DNA from: Mycobacterium sp. 050128
GTDB taxonomy: Bacteria > Actinomycetota > Actinomycetes > Mycobacteriales > Mycobacteriaceae
Direction: 5' to 3'
Assembly (NCBI RefSeq): GCF_036409155.1
Contig: NZ_JAZGLW010000001.1
Coordinates: forward strand, 682,001 to 746,000
Length of the DNA: 64,000 nucleotides
The notes under the pieces were generated by a model that saw only the letters and a program-made list of their open reading frames with translations, ran no database searches and had not been told where the DNA came from. Positions 18,441 through 27,349 of the stretch are shown here, piece by piece. The position numbers and the translations under genes are program-made. The stretch's first letter is position 1; every line of letters begins with the position of its first letter.

Positions 18441-18487
18441 CCGTTCTGCGTGCGCTGTATGTCTCGCCCGGCTCCGCTGCCGCAGTA

Positions 18488-19573
18488 ATGCTGCCCGCTT
18501 TGGAGCGGGTGCTGGCCGGCCGTGACTCGGCCTTTGTTGCGGCACAACCGAATTGCGAGTTGGACGCCTTGCGGGTGGGCGAAGCCGTCGACGACGACGT
18601 GGCGTTGGTCGTGACCACGTCGGGCACCACCGGAAAACCCAAGGGCGCCTTGCTGACTGCCGCGGCCCTGACCGCGAGCGCAGCCGCCACCCATGACCGT
18701 CTCGGCGGGCCGGGCAGCTGGCTGCTGGCGCTGCCGCCGTATCACATCGCCGGTATCCAGGTGCTGGTGCGCAGCGTGCTGGCCGGGTCGGCGCCCGTCG
18801 AGCTGGACGTCTCCTCCGGGTTCGATACCGCCGAATTGCCGCGTGCCGTAAGCACATTGAGCGCCGGCCGGCGCTACACGTCGCTGGTGGCCGCGCAACT
18901 GGCCAAGGCTTTGGCCGATCCGCCGGCAGCGGCCGCGCTCGCCGAACTCGACGCCGTACTGCTGGGCGGAGGCCCCGCTCCCCGACCGGTGCTCGAAGCC
19001 GCCGCGGCCTCGGGGATCACGGTGGTCCGCACCTACGGGATGAGCGAGACCGCGGGAGGCTGCGTCTACGACGGCGTCGCGCTTGAGGGCGTGCGACTGC
19101 GGGTGGACGACGGGCACATCGTAATCGGCGGCGCCACCGTGGCTAAGGGCTATCGCAACCCGGTCGATCCCGACCCGTTCGCCGAGCCGGGCTGGTTCCG
19201 CACCGACGACCTCGGCTCGATCGCCTCCGGTGTGCTGACCGTGCTGGGCCGCGCCGACGACGCGATCAGTACGGGCGGGCTGACGGTGCTGCCGCAACCG
19301 GTCGAAGCGGTGCTGTGCACCCACCCGGCGGTCGGCGACTGCGCGGTGTTCGGACTCGCCGACGACCGGTTAGGGCAGCGGGTGGTGGCGGCGATCGTGC
19401 TGCGGGACGGCTTCGGACCGCCGACGCTGGACGCGCTGCGCGCACATGTGTCCGACAGCCTGGACGGCACCGCCGCGCCGCGCGAGTTGCACATCGTCGA
19501 CGCGCTGCCGCGCCGCGGCATCGGCAAGGTAGACCGGGCGGCGCTGGTGCGCCGGTTCGGCGCCGATCAATAG
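18488..19573 (+). CDS. menE: o-Succinylbenzoate-CoA ligase
   Basis: A 361-residue ANL-family ligase activating o-succinylbenzoate with CoA and ATP. The motif VVTTSGTTGKPKG is at 41-53, RTYGMSETAGG in the middle, FRTDDLG and VLGRADDAISTGG (hinge) later, and the catalytic lysine in RRGIGKVDRAAL near the C-terminus. It is shorter than other MenE proteins, as in M. tuberculosis, lacking much of the N-terminal domain. The start is uncertain: ATG 18488 is used here, but GTG 18509 aligns better with the M. tuberculosis start as I recall it, and coding potential continues upstream without a start codon. Confidence 0.9.
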   Translation: MLPALERVLAGRDSAFVAAQPNCELDALRVGEAVDDDVALVVTTSGTTGKPKGALLTAAALTASAAATHDRLGGPGSWLLALPPYHIAGIQVLVRSVLAGSAPVELDVSSGFDTAELPRAVSTLSAGRRYTSLVAAQLAKALADPPAAAALAELDAVLLGGGPAPRPVLEAAAASGITVVRTYGMSETAGGCVYDGVALEGVRLRVDDGHIVIGGATVAKGYRNPVDPDPFAEPGWFRTDDLGSIASGVLTVLGRADDAISTGGLTVLPQPVEAVLCTHPAVGDCAVFGLADDRLGQRVVAAIVLRDGFGPPTLDALRAHVSDSLDGTAAPRELHIVDALPRRGIGKVDRAALVRRFGADQ

Positions 19574-19584
19574 GCTGGACGATC

Positions 19585-20937
19585 GTGAGGATTGCCCGCC
19601 GGGAAATGCTGGCCGCAGCGGCCGGTGCCGCCCTGGTCGCCGCCGCGGTGGTGCTGCCGTCGCTGAATTGGGGCGTCAGGCCGCGGCTGGACCTCGGCGT
19701 CGAGCGCTTCGCCACCCACGCGCAAGCGGCACCGCTGTTCGGCGCCTGGGAGGTGCACGCCAGCTGGGGAACGGGTCCCGCGGTTCTGCTTGCAATCGCC
19801 GCCGTCGCGTGGGGACCGGCTGTCGCTCAACGCCTTTCGTGGCGGACGCTGACGCTGAGCACCTGGGCGGTGGCCTGCGGGTGGGCATTCGCACTGGCGA
19901 TGATCGACGGCTGGCAGCGCGGCTTCGCGGGCCGGTTGACCACCAGGGACGAATATGTGACCCAGGTGCGCACCGTCGCCGATATTCCGGCGACGGTGCG
20001 CACGTTTACCACCCGGATCCTCGACTACCAGCCCAACTCCTGGATCACCCATGTGTCCGGGCACCCGCCGGGCGCGCTGTTGACCTTCGTCTGGCTGGAC
20101 CGGCTCGGCCTGCACGGCGGCGCGTGGGCGGGCCTACTGTGCCTACTGGTCGGCTCCAGCGCGGCAGCGGCCGTGGTCATCGCCATCCGCGCGTTGGCCG
20201 ACGAGCAGACCGCGCGGCTGGCGGCCCCGTTCGTCGCGATAGCGCCGACGGCGATCTGGGTGGCGGTCTCGGCCGACGGCTACTTCGCCGGCGTCGCGGC
20301 GTGGGGCATCGCACTGCTGGCGGTGGCCGTGCACCGGCCGGTCCGCTTTCCCGCGCTGATCGCGGCCGCCGCCGGGCTGCTGCTCGGCTGGTGCGTCTTC
20401 CTCAGTTACGGCTTGGCGCTGCTGGGCCTTCCCGCCGCGGCCGTGCTGGTTTCCGCCAAGGATTTTCGCCCGGCGCTGCGGGCACTCGGCCCGGCCACCT
20501 TGACCGCGTTGGTGGTCGCGGTGACCTTCGCCGTCGCCGGGTTCTACTGGTTCGACGGCTATACCCTTGTGCAGCAACGCTATTGGCAGGGGATCGCCCA
20601 CGACCGGCCGTTCCAGTATTGGTGGTGGGCTAATCTGGCCTGCGTGGTGTGCGCGATCGGCCTCGGCGGTGTCGCGGGCATCACCCGGGTGTTCGACGGT
20701 GCCGCCGTCCGTCGCCGCTCCGGGTTTCACCTGGTGTTGCTGGCCATGCTGGCCGCGATCGTCTGCGCCGACCTGAGCATGCTGAGTAAGGCCGAGGTGG
20801 AACGGATCTGGCTGCCGTTCACGATCTGGCTGACCGCCGCGCCCGCGCTGCTGGCGGTGCGGTCGCACCGCACGTGGCTGGCGATCAACGCGGCCGGTGC
20901 GCTCCTGGTCAATACCGTCATGGTCACCCTCTGGTAG
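19585..20937 (+). CDS. Polytopic membrane protein (Rv0541c-like)
   Basis: A 450-residue integral membrane protein with about ten to twelve hydrophobic segments beginning at residue ~8 and a larger extracytoplasmic stretch after the second segment (WITHVSGHPPGALLTFVWLDRLGL). A histidine/proline-rich loop of this kind is seen in lipid-linked-sugar glycosyltransferases of the GT-C fold, so a GT-C-like role is possible but unproven. The GTG at 19585 is chosen because TAGGCT (19571-19576), overlapping the menE stop, lies eight bases before it. The start is followed at once by basic residues and the first membrane segment. Confidence 0.78.
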   Translation: MRIARREMLAAAAGAALVAAAVVLPSLNWGVRPRLDLGVERFATHAQAAPLFGAWEVHASWGTGPAVLLAIAAVAWGPAVAQRLSWRTLTLSTWAVACGWAFALAMIDGWQRGFAGRLTTRDEYVTQVRTVADIPATVRTFTTRILDYQPNSWITHVSGHPPGALLTFVWLDRLGLHGGAWAGLLCLLVGSSAAAAVVIAIRALADEQTARLAAPFVAIAPTAIWVAVSADGYFAGVAAWGIALLAVAVHRPVRFPALIAAAAGLLLGWCVFLSYGLALLGLPAAAVLVSAKDFRPALRALGPATLTALVVAVTFAVAGFYWFDGYTLVQQRYWQGIAHDRPFQYWWWANLACVVCAIGLGGVAGITRVFDGAAVRRRSGFHLVLLAMLAAIVCADLSMLSKAEVERIWLPFTIWLTAAPALLAVRSHRTWLAINAAGALLVNTVMVTLW

Positions 20938-20943
20938 GCGGAC

Positions 20944-22185
20944 ATGGAAGATCAACCCGTACTGGCGCGCCGACTCAATACGACCGATGCGGTCGTTATC
21001 GGGCTGGGCTCGATGATCGGGGCCGGGGTGTTCGCCGCGTTCGGCCCGGCCGCGCGGGCCGCGGGCACGGGTTTGCTGATCGGGCTGGCGCTGGCCGCGG
21101 TGATCGCCTACTGCAACGCCACCTCGTCTGCGCAACTGGCCGCGCAATATCCGACGTCGGGGGGAACGTACATCTACGGCCGGGAACGCCTCGGCCCGTG
21201 GTGGGGCTTCATCGCGGGGTGGGGATTCGTGATCGGCAAGACGGCGTCGTGCGCGGCGATGGCGCTCACCGTCGCCGCCTACGCGGTTCCCGGGGCGGAT
21301 GTCTGGGTGCAGCGCATCGTCGGGATCGCCTCCGTGGTCCTGCTGACCACCCTGAACTACCGCGGCGTCACCAAGACCGCGATGCTGGCCCGAATTCTGT
21401 TGGCGTGCACACTGATTGCACTGGCCGCCGTGGTCATCGGCATCGCGATGAGCAAGCCGGACCTTGCACAGCTGAGCGGCTCGTGGTTCACCGGCTCGAT
21501 TTACGGGGTGCTGCAGTCGGCGGGGCTGCTGTTCTTCGCGTTCGCCGGATATGCCCGCATCGCGACGATGGGCGAGGAGGTCCGCGACCCCGCCCGCACC
21601 ATCCCCCGCGCGATTTCGGTTGCCCTGGCGATCGCAGTGGTGATCTATCTGGTTGTCGGGGTGGCCGCACTGCTGGCCGCGGGACCCGACCGGCTCGCGA
21701 ATGCCGTTGCGCCACTGGCCGAGGCGGTGCGGGCGGCCGGCGCCCCGGAGTTGGTTCCGGTGATCTCGGTCGGGGCCGCGCTGGCCAGCCTGGGCGCGCT
21801 GCTGGCGCTGATCGCCGGGCTCGGGCGCACCACGCTGGCGATGGCCCGGCACCGGGATCTGCCGGGCTGGCTGGCGGCGGTGCACCCGGCGCACCGAGTG
21901 CCGCACCACGCCGAGATCGCGATAGGCGTAGTGGTCTGCATTCTGGTGAGTGCGGTGGATCTGCGTGGAGTGATCGGCTTTTCGTCGTTCGGGGTGCTGA
22001 TCTACTACGCGATCGCCAACGCCGCCGCGTATACATTGCACCGGCGCCGGGTGGTGAATGCCGGCGGACTGGCCGGGTGCCTGCTGCTGGTCGCTACCCT
22101 GCCGTGGGAATCGGCGGCCGCGGGGCTGGCGGTATTCGCCGTCGGGATCGGGGGGCGCGCGGCCGTGTTGCGCCGACGCGACTGA
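20944..22185 (+). CDS. APC-superfamily amino-acid permease
   Basis: A 413-residue transporter with about twelve membrane segments. The first-helix signature is VVIGLGSMIGAGVFAAFGPAAR (residues ~17-38), containing the unwound GxG region that binds the substrate amine and carboxylate. FFAFAGYARIATMGEEVRDPARTIPRAI (helix 6 and following loop) is characteristic of the APC family. It starts six bases after the preceding membrane-protein gene. I do not recall it at this position in M. tuberculosis, so it opens the accessory block that ends at 27219. The transported amino acid is unknown. Confidence 0.85.
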   Translation: MEDQPVLARRLNTTDAVVIGLGSMIGAGVFAAFGPAARAAGTGLLIGLALAAVIAYCNATSSAQLAAQYPTSGGTYIYGRERLGPWWGFIAGWGFVIGKTASCAAMALTVAAYAVPGADVWVQRIVGIASVVLLTTLNYRGVTKTAMLARILLACTLIALAAVVIGIAMSKPDLAQLSGSWFTGSIYGVLQSAGLLFFAFAGYARIATMGEEVRDPARTIPRAISVALAIAVVIYLVVGVAALLAAGPDRLANAVAPLAEAVRAAGAPELVPVISVGAALASLGALLALIAGLGRTTLAMARHRDLPGWLAAVHPAHRVPHHAEIAIGVVVCILVSAVDLRGVIGFSSFGVLIYYAIANAAAYTLHRRRVVNAGGLAGCLLLVATLPWESAAAGLAVFAVGIGGRAAVLRRRD

Positions 22186-22210
22186 GCTTCCCGGCAGTTA
22201 ACCAAAGAGA

Positions 22211-22237
22211 AGCCGGCCGGCCGGCTCTACCGGCCGG
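22211..22237. terminator. GC palindrome after the permease gene
   Basis: AGCCGGCCGGCCGGCT (22211-22226) is a perfect 16-base palindrome, followed by CCGGCCGG at 22230-22237. It lies 25 bases after the permease stop, at the edge of a long gene-free stretch. A terminator is likely, though no U-run follows. Confidence 0.45.
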
Positions 22238-22761
22238 TGTGGAGCCAACATGTTGCCAGTGATCGATCGCATATCGAGCCGTTCAACTGGCCTTACCGGT
22301 GCCGAAGGCCCCAGGCCGGGCGTCAGATCCGCTGCCGAGGTGGCGAGGCCATCGGGTGCGCATCAACGTCCGATGCCTTTGCTGGCGAGGATCCGAATTA
22401 GTGGTAGGGAGATTTAAATTTACGGCATCGTCGGCCGGTAGAAGGCGCCTGTGTGTTTTATATGTGTTCACCCTGCCGAGCTTCGACGTTAACACGAGGT
22501 AGATGGGGTCATCGGCGCCTTGCATGGCCCGCCACCGAATCTCGACCCACGTTCGGCCGCCGTCGCGGCGGCCGAAGTCGACGGCCAGGTTGTCCGGCCG
22601 GGGCTGGCTAGCGTACTGGCCACGAGAGCAGCTCAATGACCGGCAACCCATCGCGGTCATCGACTAGCGATGGTGGCAGCCGCTCAATGTTGTTGACGTT
22701 CAACGATGTCGGCGAAGTCATGCGCGGAACGTGGTGGTCAGGCGCCGGCGGAGGGAAGGCA
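22238..22761. other. Gene-free stretch before the PPE pair, with a possible coding remnant on the minus strand
   Basis: No convincing intact gene is present. On the minus strand, two short open stretches in different frames (about 22700-22610, including [15 protein letters not shown], then 22600-22460, including DGGRTWVEIRWRAMQGADDP) read like one protein interrupted by a frameshift and stops, suggesting a decayed gene of unknown family. An AT-rich patch lies at about 22395-22480. The last 20 bases hold the ribosome site for the first PPE gene (GGAGGGAAGG). Confidence 0.4.
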
Positions 22762-23967
22762 ATGGATTTCGGAGCGCTACCTCCGGAGATCAACTCCGGC
22801 AAGATCTACTCTGGGCCGGGGTCGGCGCCGCTGCTGGCCGCTGGAACTGCCTGGGATGGGCTGGCCAGCGAATTGCGTTCAACGGCAGCGTCTTACGGGT
22901 TCGTAATCGCTGAGCTACTCAGCGGTTGGCTTGGGCCCTCGTCGACGTCGATGTTGGCCGCGGCAGCGCCGTACCTCGCGTGGCTGGAAAGCACTGCCGC
23001 GCAAGCCGAGCAGACGGCATTGCAAGCCAAGGCCGCGGCCGGCGCGTTCGAGGCCGTCTTCGCGGCTACCGTTGCGCCCCAGGTGGTCGCGGCCAATCGG
23101 GCGTTGTTGGTGTCGTTGATCGCGACGAACGTCTTGGGTCAGAACACGCCGGCGATCGCGACCACCGAGGCTCAGTACGCCGAGATGTGGGCCCAGGACG
23201 CCGGCGCGATGTACGGCTACGCCGCGGCCGCCGAAGTTGCGACGCGGCTGACTCCGTTCACCGCACCCCCCACGACGACAAACGACAGCGCCGCGGCCGG
23301 CCAGTCGGCCGCCGTCGTCGCCACGGCCGGCCAGGCGGCCGCGGTGCAAGGCCTCGCCGCGAACGCCACCGCAAACGCCGCAGCGGTCGAGGTTCCGTTG
23401 GGCATCAAGGACATCACGGGGATTCTGAAGACGTTCAACGGCTTCATGACCAACTTCGTGGCCGGGCCATACAACCCGCTCGGGATCGCGGGCCTGTTCA
23501 GGAACTGGTACCAGGTCGCGATCAGCATCCCGTCCGTGGGCACGGGTATCCAAGGCATTGGACCGCTCCTGCACCCCAAGCCGCTGCTTGGGGTTTTGGC
23601 GCCGTTGCTGCACAGCGACCTGCTGACCGGGTCCGGCGCATCGCACCCGGCCGGGGCGGTGGCGGCCGCGGCGGGTCGCGCCGGCACGGTCGGCGCGTTG
23701 TCGGTGCCGGCGAATTGGGCGTCGGCCGTTCCGGCGATCAGGACGGTTGCCTTGGAGCTGCCGGCGGCCACGCTCGAGGCCGCGCCCGCGGTGGCCGCCA
23801 GCGAGGGCATGTTCGCCCCGACGGCCCTGTCGAGTCTGGCCGGCCGCGCTGTCGGCGGGACTGCCACTCGCGCCGTGGCCCCCGCCGTGCGCGTTCCCGG
23901 TGCGGTGGCACTGGACGACATCGCGACGACCTCCACGGTCATCGTGATACCGCCCAACGCGAGATAA
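22762..23967 (+). CDS. PPE family protein, SVP subfamily
   Basis: A 401-residue PPE protein. The Pro-Pro-Glu is at residues 7-9 ([13 protein letters not shown]), the WxG-like turn of the helical hairpin is at W56 (SGWLGPSS), and the helix pair continues to about residue 180. The C-terminal part has the SVP-subfamily motif GALSVPANW near 310 and an Ala/Val-rich end. PPE proteins usually pair with a PE protein and leave through ESX secretion systems (ESX-5 for the SVP group). No PE gene precedes it. The ATG at 22762 is set by the conserved PPE N-terminus; the longer frame from 22636 is rejected. Confidence 0.9.
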   Translation: MDFGALPPEINSGKIYSGPGSAPLLAAGTAWDGLASELRSTAASYGFVIAELLSGWLGPSSTSMLAAAAPYLAWLESTAAQAEQTALQAKAAAGAFEAVFAATVAPQVVAANRALLVSLIATNVLGQNTPAIATTEAQYAEMWAQDAGAMYGYAAAAEVATRLTPFTAPPTTTNDSAAAGQSAAVVATAGQAAAVQGLAANATANAAAVEVPLGIKDITGILKTFNGFMTNFVAGPYNPLGIAGLFRNWYQVAISIPSVGTGIQGIGPLLHPKPLLGVLAPLLHSDLLTGSGASHPAGAVAAAAGRAGTVGALSVPANWASAVPAIRTVALELPAATLEAAPAVAASEGMFAPTALSSLAGRAVGGTATRAVAPAVRVPGAVALDDIATTSTVIVIPPNAR

Positions 23968-23981
23968 GGATAGGCACGGCA

Positions 23982-25346
23982 ATGGTTTTCGCGGATTTCG
24001 CGGTGCAGCCACCGGAGCTGATCTCCGGTCTGCTCTACTCGGGCCCGGGTTCGGGTTCATTTTTGGCCGCTGCCGCGGCTTGGGAGGCGCTGGCCGCGGA
24101 GTTGCATTCCACCGCGGCCTCGTACCGATCGGTGATTTCGGAACTGGTCGGCGAATCGTGGGCGGGTCCGTCGTCCGAGGCCATGGCGGCAGCATTGGCA
24201 CCGTATGTGACGTGGATGTCGACCACGGCGGCTCAGGCCGAGCAGGCCGCGTCCCAGGCGCTGGCCGCGGCCCGCGCGTACGAGGCCGCGTTGGCGGCGG
24301 CCGTGCCGCCGGCGCTGATCATCGAGAATCGTCTCGAGCTGGAAGAGCTGTCGGCGACCAATATCCTCGGCCAAAACAACGGGGAGATCGCGGCCAACCA
24401 AGCCGAATACGCCCAGATGTGGTCTCGGGACGTCGAGGTGATGTTCAGCTACGCCAGCGCCTCGGAATCCGCGGGCGAGCTGACGGCGTTCGGCGAGGCG
24501 CCGCAAACCACCACCGCGACCGCGCAGGCGACGCAAGCAGCCGCGGCGGCAGCGGCCCCACCTCAATCTCTGTCGTCATGGCTGACGGAGCTGGAGAACT
24601 ACATCAATTCGCTCACCGGCCAGTACGCGACGTTTTGGCAGCAACTGATCGCGGGCGTGACGGGGAGCTCGGACGTCGCACCGATGTGGGAGGCGCTGTA
24701 CTCCGCCATTTCGTCGATCGGCAGTCAGGGCACCTGGACCAACGTCGTCAATGCCAGTATCGGCCTTGGTGTTTCGCAGTGGAAGAACTTCTTCATCTAC
24801 GCGCCGTGGAGTGCCGCGATGGCCAAGTCGTCGCTGGGCGCCGGTCTGGCTTCACCAGGGCATCTTGCTGCGGTCGGCGCGGTGCGGCCGGTGTCGGCGG
24901 TTCTGGGCGGCGCGCCGACGGTGGGATCGATGTCGGTGCCGCCAAGCTGGGCGACCGCCACCCCGGCGATCAGGTTGACCTCCAGCGCGCTGCCGGCCGG
25001 CGTCGCAGCGGCGCCCGCGGCCGAGTTCCCGGCCGCAATGATCAACGAGGCGACCCTGGGCAGTTTGGCGGGCGGTGCGCTGGGCAGCCCGGTCTCGCGC
25101 GTCGTCGGCGCAACCGGCATCCAGGCCCGCGCGATCACCGGCGAGCGCCGCGTGGGTCCGGTCAAACTCGACCGCGTCATCGCGCAACTGCAAGAACAGC
25201 CCGACCAGGTGCAGCACTGGAGCGTCGACGAAGCCGGGCTCGACGACTTGGTTGCCAGGCTGACGACCACGCCCGGCGTCCACGCGGTGCACGTCACCGA
25301 CGACGTCCAGACCCCGCTCGTTCCGACCGAATCCAACCTCGGGTAG
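23982..25346 (+). CDS. PPE family protein, SVP subfamily, with charged C-terminal extension
   Basis: A 454-residue PPE protein directly after the first (14-base gap). PPE is at residues 10-12, the WAG turn near 53 (GESWAGPSS), and the N-terminal domain ends at about 180. GSMSVPPSW near 310 places it in the SVP subfamily. After this motif come some 130 further residues, including a basic/acidic segment (RRVGPVKLDRVIAQL) and a beta-alpha-like end (GVHAVHVTDDVQTP), which is longer and more charged than in typical SVP proteins. The two PPE genes are probably co-transcribed and may be secreted with a PE partner encoded elsewhere. Confidence 0.9.
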   Translation: MVFADFAVQPPELISGLLYSGPGSGSFLAAAAAWEALAAELHSTAASYRSVISELVGESWAGPSSEAMAAALAPYVTWMSTTAAQAEQAASQALAAARAYEAALAAAVPPALIIENRLELEELSATNILGQNNGEIAANQAEYAQMWSRDVEVMFSYASASESAGELTAFGEAPQTTTATAQATQAAAAAAAPPQSLSSWLTELENYINSLTGQYATFWQQLIAGVTGSSDVAPMWEALYSAISSIGSQGTWTNVVNASIGLGVSQWKNFFIYAPWSAAMAKSSLGAGLASPGHLAAVGAVRPVSAVLGGAPTVGSMSVPPSWATATPAIRLTSSALPAGVAAAPAAEFPAAMINEATLGSLAGGALGSPVSRVVGATGIQARAITGERRVGPVKLDRVIAQLQEQPDQVQHWSVDEAGLDDLVARLTTTPGVHAVHVTDDVQTPLVPTESNLG

Positions 25347-25397
25347 CGGACGAAATCCCTTGCAGCGGAAGACTATCAGCACACCGACGGAGGAATT

Positions 25398-25748
25398 ATG
25401 AAACTGCTGCTAGCCGTTCTCGGCATCGCGATGGGATTCGTCATCGCGGTGCCCGGGCATGCCGAAACCGGTGTCGATGAAGCTGCCGTCGATGACAACA
25501 ACGAAATCTTCCTGGCGGACCTGCATGCGGTGGGGATCAGCTTTGCGGACCCCGGCCAAGCGATAGCCGCGGGAAAATCGGTGTGCGGATTGATCTCTCG
25601 CGGCGTGTCCGGTCTGCAGCTTCTCAATGATCTCAAGGAAAACAACCCCGCGCTGACCACCAGTGGTGCGGCCCAGTTCGCGACGATTTCCGCGAAGTCG
25701 TACTGCCCGAAACAACTCGAGGAAACTGGCAGGGGCGGACGCGGTTAG
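25398..25748 (+). CDS. Secreted DUF732 protein downstream of the PPE pair
   Basis: A 116-residue protein with a clear signal peptide (residues 1-22, cleavage after PGHA) and a DUF732 domain: FLADLHAVGISFADPGQAIAAGKSVCGLIS and a second cysteine in AKSYCPKQ. The two cysteines probably form a disulfide, as in the related protein at 607-1026. It has a strong ribosome site (GGAGGAA) six bases before the ATG. It is co-directional with the PPE genes after a 51-base gap and may be co-expressed. The function is unknown. Confidence 0.85.
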   Translation: MKLLLAVLGIAMGFVIAVPGHAETGVDEAAVDDNNEIFLADLHAVGISFADPGQAIAAGKSVCGLISRGVSGLQLLNDLKENNPALTTSGAAQFATISAKSYCPKQLEETGRGGRG

Positions 25749-25813
25749 CTTTGCGGATCAATGCCTTTCGCGTCGACCGCAACCCGTCGGGCAGGTAGGG
25801 GCCGGAGTTCACA

Positions 25814-26362
25814 CTAGGACTTCGGCCAACCCGCCAAGGCCAGATTGGCGATCGCGTGCAGTTCCGCACGATCGGCACCGCTACGGGCCTGGATTGCAAT
25901 GCCTTGGCAGACCGCGCTAATCCAGCGAGCCAGCAACATGGTGTCGACGTCGCAGAGTTCGCCCGCGGTCACCGCCTTGTCGAACCGGCGTGCCAGCTCA
26001 CGCGCGGCCGCATCACGAAACTCGGCCAATCCCACCGCGCTTCCGACCAGCAGGCAGCCATCCGGGTCACCCGATGTCGCGTCGGCCGCTCCATGCACCA
26101 TGGCTTCGGCGACCTCGCGGGCGGTCGCGCGGGCGAGCGCCGTTGCCATGTAGCCGCCCGGACCATTGATGTAGCGCCGCTTGGCCCGCTCGAAGAGGCC
26201 TTCTTTCGAGCCGAACTCGGCGTAGATGCCCCGACGATTCACCCCCGTCGCCTCGGTCAGATCACTGATCGACACGGCGTCGAAGCCACGGTGCCAGAAC
26301 AGCCGCATCGCGATGCCCTCGACCTGTTCGGGGTCGAACTGCCGGGGTCGCCCTACCGCCAC
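25814..26362 (-). CDS. TetR-family repressor of an SDR gene
   Basis: A 182-residue TetR/AcrR regulator. It starts VAVGRPRQFDPEQVEGIAM and has its helix-turn-helix at about residues 28-48 (SISDLTEATGVNRRGIYAEFG), followed by the KEGLF turn. The pattern, with GCLL at about 108 and the closing helices, resembles repressors of oxidoreductases in the DhaR/NemR-like group. The GTG at 26362 is chosen because VGRPRxFD is the usual start of this subgroup; the longer frame adds an unrelated Cys-rich stretch. It is divergent from the SDR gene, with an inverted repeat between them. Confidence 0.85.
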   Translation of the reverse strand: MAVGRPRQFDPEQVEGIAMRLFWHRGFDAVSISDLTEATGVNRRGIYAEFGSKEGLFERAKRRYINGPGGYMATALARATAREVAEAMVHGAADATSGDPDGCLLVGSAVGLAEFRDAAARELARRFDKAVTAGELCDVDTMLLARWISAVCQGIAIQARSGADRAELHAIANLALAGWPKS

Positions 26363-26430
26363 GCTCTGCCTTCCGTGATCCACGTCACAGCCGCATCTTT
26401 CGCTCGACAACCGGCTTGAGCAGATCATAC

Positions 26431-26452
26431 TTTGTAACCAATCGGTTCGAAA
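26431..26452. promoter_or_regulatory. Candidate TetR operator between divergent genes
   Basis: This is an imperfect inverted repeat of 22 bases: TTT at the left end, arms AACC and GGTT around the centre AATC, and AAA at the right end. It lies 69 bases before the tetR start and 20 before the SDR ATG. AACC/GGTT half-sites are common for TetR repressors that control a neighbouring oxidoreductase. Confidence 0.5.
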
Positions 26453-26472
26453 CTACGACGAGAGGCAGCGAC

Positions 26473-27219
26473 ATGAGCACAGCACCCCTAGCCGGACGCC
26501 GAGCGCTGGTAACCGGCGGCGCGCGCGGAATCGGCGCGGGAATCGTGCGCCGGCTCGCCGCCGACGGTGCCGCGGTGGCGTTCACCTACGCGTCATCGGC
26601 CGCCGAGGCGGACAAGCTCGTTGCCGAGGTGACCGCCAACGGGACCAAGGCGGTGGCCATTCGCGCCGACAGCGCCGATCCGGCACAGGTCAGCGCAGCG
26701 GTCGAGCAGGCCGTCGCCGACCTCGGCGGATTGGACATCCTCGTCAACAATGCCGGGACCGCGTACATGGCGCCGATCGACGAATACCCGCAGGAGCAGT
26801 TCGACCGCGTGGTGGCGATCAACATCGGCGGCGTTTATTCGGCGATCCGCAGCGCGATCGGTCACCTCGGCGAGGGTTCGCGGATCATCAACATCGGCAG
26901 CATCAACGCCGACCGTGTCCCGGTCGCGGGGTTGGCCGTGTACGCGATGACCAAGGGCGCGGTCGCATCGCTGACCCTTGGCCTGGCCCGCGAGCTGGGT
27001 CCGCGCGGAATCACCGTGAACAACGTGCAGCCCGGTCCGATCGACACCGACATGAACCCCGCCGATGGCGCATTCGCGGACGCCATGCGGCAAGTCATGG
27101 CGCTGGACCACTACGGGCACACCGGTGACGTCGCCGCAGTCGTGAGTTTCCTGGCTGGCCCGGAGGCGGGATTCGTGACGGGAGCCAACTGGAACGTCGA
27201 CGGCGGATATACCGCCTGA
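26473..27219 (+). CDS. Short-chain dehydrogenase/reductase (3-oxoacyl reductase-like)
   Basis: A 248-residue classical SDR. The motif TGGARGIG is at 14-21, NNAG near 92, the catalytic serine lies in NIGSINA, the YAMTK pair near 156-160, and the PGPIDTDMNP loop follows. The C-terminus GFVTGANWNVDGGY is that of FabG-like enzymes. The ATG at 26473 follows GAGGCAG; the longer frame begins inside the operator region. It is divergent from the TetR gene at 25814-26362, a common arrangement for an enzyme induced by its own substrate. The substrate is unknown. Confidence 0.87.
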   Translation: MSTAPLAGRRALVTGGARGIGAGIVRRLAADGAAVAFTYASSAAEADKLVAEVTANGTKAVAIRADSADPAQVSAAVEQAVADLGGLDILVNNAGTAYMAPIDEYPQEQFDRVVAINIGGVYSAIRSAIGHLGEGSRIINIGSINADRVPVAGLAVYAMTKGAVASLTLGLARELGPRGITVNNVQPGPIDTDMNPADGAFADAMRQVMALDHYGHTGDVAAVVSFLAGPEAGFVTGANWNVDGGYTA

Positions 27220-27238
27220 CGTTCATGGGTGTGCGAGC

Positions 27239-27284
27239 GCGGCGTTGAGTGTGCCCGGGCGGCGTTGAGTATGCCCGGGCGGCG
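27239..27284. repeat. 20-bp tandem repeat, two copies plus a partial third
   Basis: GCGGCGTTGAGTGTGCCCGG (27239-27258) is followed at once by the same unit with one change (27259-27278) and then by GCGGCG. It lies in the ~130-base gap between the convergent SDR and DUF2064 genes. Its role is unknown; it may act in termination or be a remnant of an interspersed element. Confidence 0.6.
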
Positions 27285-27349
27285 GGACGGTGCGGCGTGT
27301 CGCCGCCCTGGGCGCACCCTCGATCGAGGCGGCGGCCGTGAGCGTCGGC

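Noticed and set aside
20143..22041. 632-residue open frame on the minus strand
   Set aside because: It is antisense to the permease and the Rv0541c-like gene, has the Arg/Gly/His/Gln-rich composition of GC-rich shadow frames, and no domain is visible.
22926..23981. N-terminal extension of the second PPE gene through the first one
   Set aside because: It overlaps the first PPE gene in another frame. The PPE family always starts with the PPE-bearing helix, which fixes the start at 23982.
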